Made by a program: the position numbers and the translations under genes. A DNA stretch of 20,642 bases from a virus, in the IMG/VR virus record IMGVR_UViG_3300042945_001635, positions 1-20,642 of that record; one strand, 5' to 3'. The notes below the pieces were generated by a model, which worked only from the letters and a program-made list of their open reading frames with translations, had not been told where the DNA came from and searched no databases. This document shows positions 19,829 to 20,642 of this stretch, in pieces (positions within the stretch are counted from its first letter, which is position 1; each line of letters begins with the position of its first letter).

Positions 19829-19857
19829 ATATTACCACAAAATTAAAAAAGTAGCAA
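19829..19857 (-). promoter_or_regulatory. Candidate sigma-70-like promoter for the riboswitch transcript
   Basis: TTGCTA (19857 to 19852), 17 bases, TAATAT (19834 to 19829) would place the start at about 19822, just before the riboswitch core. An alternative -10, TATAAT at 19829-19824, has no good -35 and would start inside P1. The -35 lies in the distal stem of the preceding terminator, the same nested design as at 19321-19349. Confidence 0.45.
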
Positions 19858-19885
19858 CCGATACTAAAGTGTATCATGCTGCTAC
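19845..19885 (-). terminator. Hairpin terminator upstream of the riboswitch promoter
   Basis: A two-part stem, GTAGCA/TGCTAC (19851-19856 with 19880-19885) and GATAC/GTATC (19860-19864 with 19871-19875), is separated by a small internal loop. On the minus strand it is followed by TTTTTTAATTTTG, a good U-tract. It would end transcripts of the two genes at 19948-20588. Confidence 0.75.
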
Positions 19886-19905
19886 CTTTTCAAAAAACCT
19901 TAAGG

Positions 19906-19936
19906 GGGCAAAAATTTTGGGGGAATTTTTTTGCCC
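19906..19936. other. Second hairpin with G/C clamp and A/T stem (GGGCAAAAA/TTTTTGCCC)
   Basis: GGGCAAAAA (19906-19914) pairs with TTTTTGCCC (19928-19936) around a loop containing GGGGG. It lies directly between the stop at 19948 and the terminator at 19851-19885. It has no U-tract of its own and may protect the 3' end of the upstream transcript or assist termination. Confidence 0.5.
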
Positions 19937-19947
19937 GATATGAGAAA

Positions 19948-20316
19948 TCACTTTCGCCTTTTCTTTTCGGGTGATTTGTATCCCCAAATCTTAGGAGATA
20001 CTCTACCATAACCCCAATCAATTTTCGTTACCACCCCTGGACCAAACTTATCATAATACATATCGAAGATTTTAACTCTGGTTCCACGACACAAATCCAT
20101 ATAAGAATTTCCCTTTAGTGTATAATATACAACATAGGCATCATTGGGAAAAGAGGTGTCTTTAATCTGAGAAGGAGTTCCGTTCTCAACCAGAATCTCA
20201 CAACCATAGCGAGGAGGAATATCTTTTTTTTCTTCTGGAGTCCATTCCACTGTAGTATTATCCTCGATTGTATTTCTTTTTATATCACGAACTCGACTCA
20301 CGAACGACCTCCCCAT
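19948..20316 (-). CDS. Hypothetical phage protein (122 aa)
   Basis: I do not recognise a family. The N-terminus is basic (MGRSFVSRVRDIKRN); the middle (YGCEILVENGTPSQIKDTSFPNDAYVVYYTLKG) and the C-terminal part (GTRVKIFDMYYDKFGPGVVTKIDWGYGRVSPKIWG) look like small beta-barrel sequence, and the tail is basic (KSPEKKRRK). A nucleic-acid-binding or SH3/KOW-like fold is possible but unproven. It overlaps the upstream gene by 19 bases and is followed by two hairpins. Confidence 0.6.
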   Translation of the reverse strand: MGRSFVSRVRDIKRNTIEDNTTVEWTPEEKKDIPPRYGCEILVENGTPSQIKDTSFPNDAYVVYYTLKGNSYMDLCRGTRVKIFDMYYDKFGPGVVTKIDWGYGRVSPKIWGYKSPEKKRRK

Positions 20317-20588
20317 ACGATTTCTGGGTATGCCTGAGAAACAATTTCCTTCGTGATTTTATATTTCGTTTCAAGTTTCTTATCTTTGACCAGACATAGA
20401 ATCTCTGCCTCTAGAGGATGAAGACCCTGAAGAATATTAATGAACATCGTTTCTCTACGAAGAGAACTCAGTCCATCATTACCACCTTTAATAAAGTTAT
20501 AAAACTTTGAATATTCTTTACGAATTGATGAAAAACCTTGATCTTGTGAACCAAGTGAATTGGAACCAATCTCGCCCATTTTTCCCAC
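20298..20588 (-). CDS. Hypothetical phage protein (about 96 aa, start uncertain)
   Basis: No family recognised. The C-terminal half (TMFINILQGLHPLEAEILCLVKDKKLETKYKITKEIVSQAYPEIVWGG) is helical and well ordered by pattern. Two starts are possible: GTG at 20588 or ATG at 20579 (product 93 aa). The frame is open further upstream, with an in-frame TGA at about 20637-20639, so the gene does not continue off the window in this frame unless frameshifted. It overlaps the next gene by 19 bases. Confidence 0.55.
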   Translation of the reverse strand: MGKMGEIGSNSLGSQDQGFSSIRKEYSKFYNFIKGGNDGLSSLRRETMFINILQGLHPLEAEILCLVKDKKLETKYKITKEIVSQAYPEIVWGGRS

Positions 20589-20642
20589 GGCATCATCAAT
20601 CTTTTCACTGAGAGTTCCACTAAATGAACCTTGATCTCACAC

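Noticed and set aside
19906-19936. Independent rho-independent terminator
   Set aside because: The stem is convincing but no U-tract follows on either strand; the hairpin at 19851-19885 is the better terminator, so this one is listed only as a structure.

Overview
This window looks like part of the genome of a T4-like marine cyanophage (a contractile-tailed myovirus of Synechococcus or Prochlorococcus). The evidence is a T4-type baseplate/tail set (relatives of gp4, gp5, gp26, gp27, gp48, gp53), a T4-type replication and late-transcription set (gp32, gp33, gp59), T4 late promoter motifs of the NATAAATA type, and genes typical of cyanophages or their hosts (ThyX, PhoH, a DUF1825 protein, a DUF4278 peptide and a glutamine riboswitch of the downstream-peptide class). 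The DNA is AT-rich and densely packed, with many ATGA or TAATG overlaps. I saw no tRNA, CRISPR array or insertion sequence. Identifications rest on reading motifs by eye; no database search was run.

Layout. (1) Positions 1-10632, minus strand, is a tail/baseplate module. In transcription order it holds a tail-tube-like protein, gp26, a 57-aa chaperone-like ORF, a 576-aa tape-measure-like protein, a 629-aa tail protein with two peptidoglycan hydrolase domains, a gp27-like hub, a gp5-like OB hub, a separate beta-helical spike-like protein, and two fibre-like structural proteins, the last cut by the window edge. (2) 10633-10787 is a divergent control region. (3) 10788-14250, plus strand, holds an HNH endonuclease, gp4, an unknown 193-aa protein, gp48 and gp53. 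(4) 14251-14281 is a terminator between convergent genes. (5) 14292-19299, minus strand, is a replication/nucleotide/transcription module: two small ORFs, thyX, an FmdB-like remnant, phoH, a RecB-like nuclease, gp33, gp59, DUF1825 and gp32. (6) 19332-19936 holds a run of tiny genes led by a glutamine riboswitch and bounded by two terminator-promoter junctions. (7) 19948-20642 holds two conserved-looking hypothetical genes.

How the parts work together. gp33 should couple the late sigma factor and sliding clamp to the host RNA polymerase, which would then read the NATAAATA late promoters ahead of the structural genes. gp59 and gp32 load helicase and coat ssDNA; ThyX makes dTMP. Near-consensus sigma-70 promoters precede the 47-aa gene, gp33 and gp32, which fits early or middle transcription by host polymerase.

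The most notable observations are a probable programmed -1 frameshift that would fuse gp26 to the next ORF just before the tape-measure gene (the lambda G/GT arrangement), a glutamine riboswitch with an enlarged insert before a phage micro-operon, a sigma-70 promoter whose -35 box is the loop of a terminator hairpin, and the separation of T4 gp5 functions over several genes.
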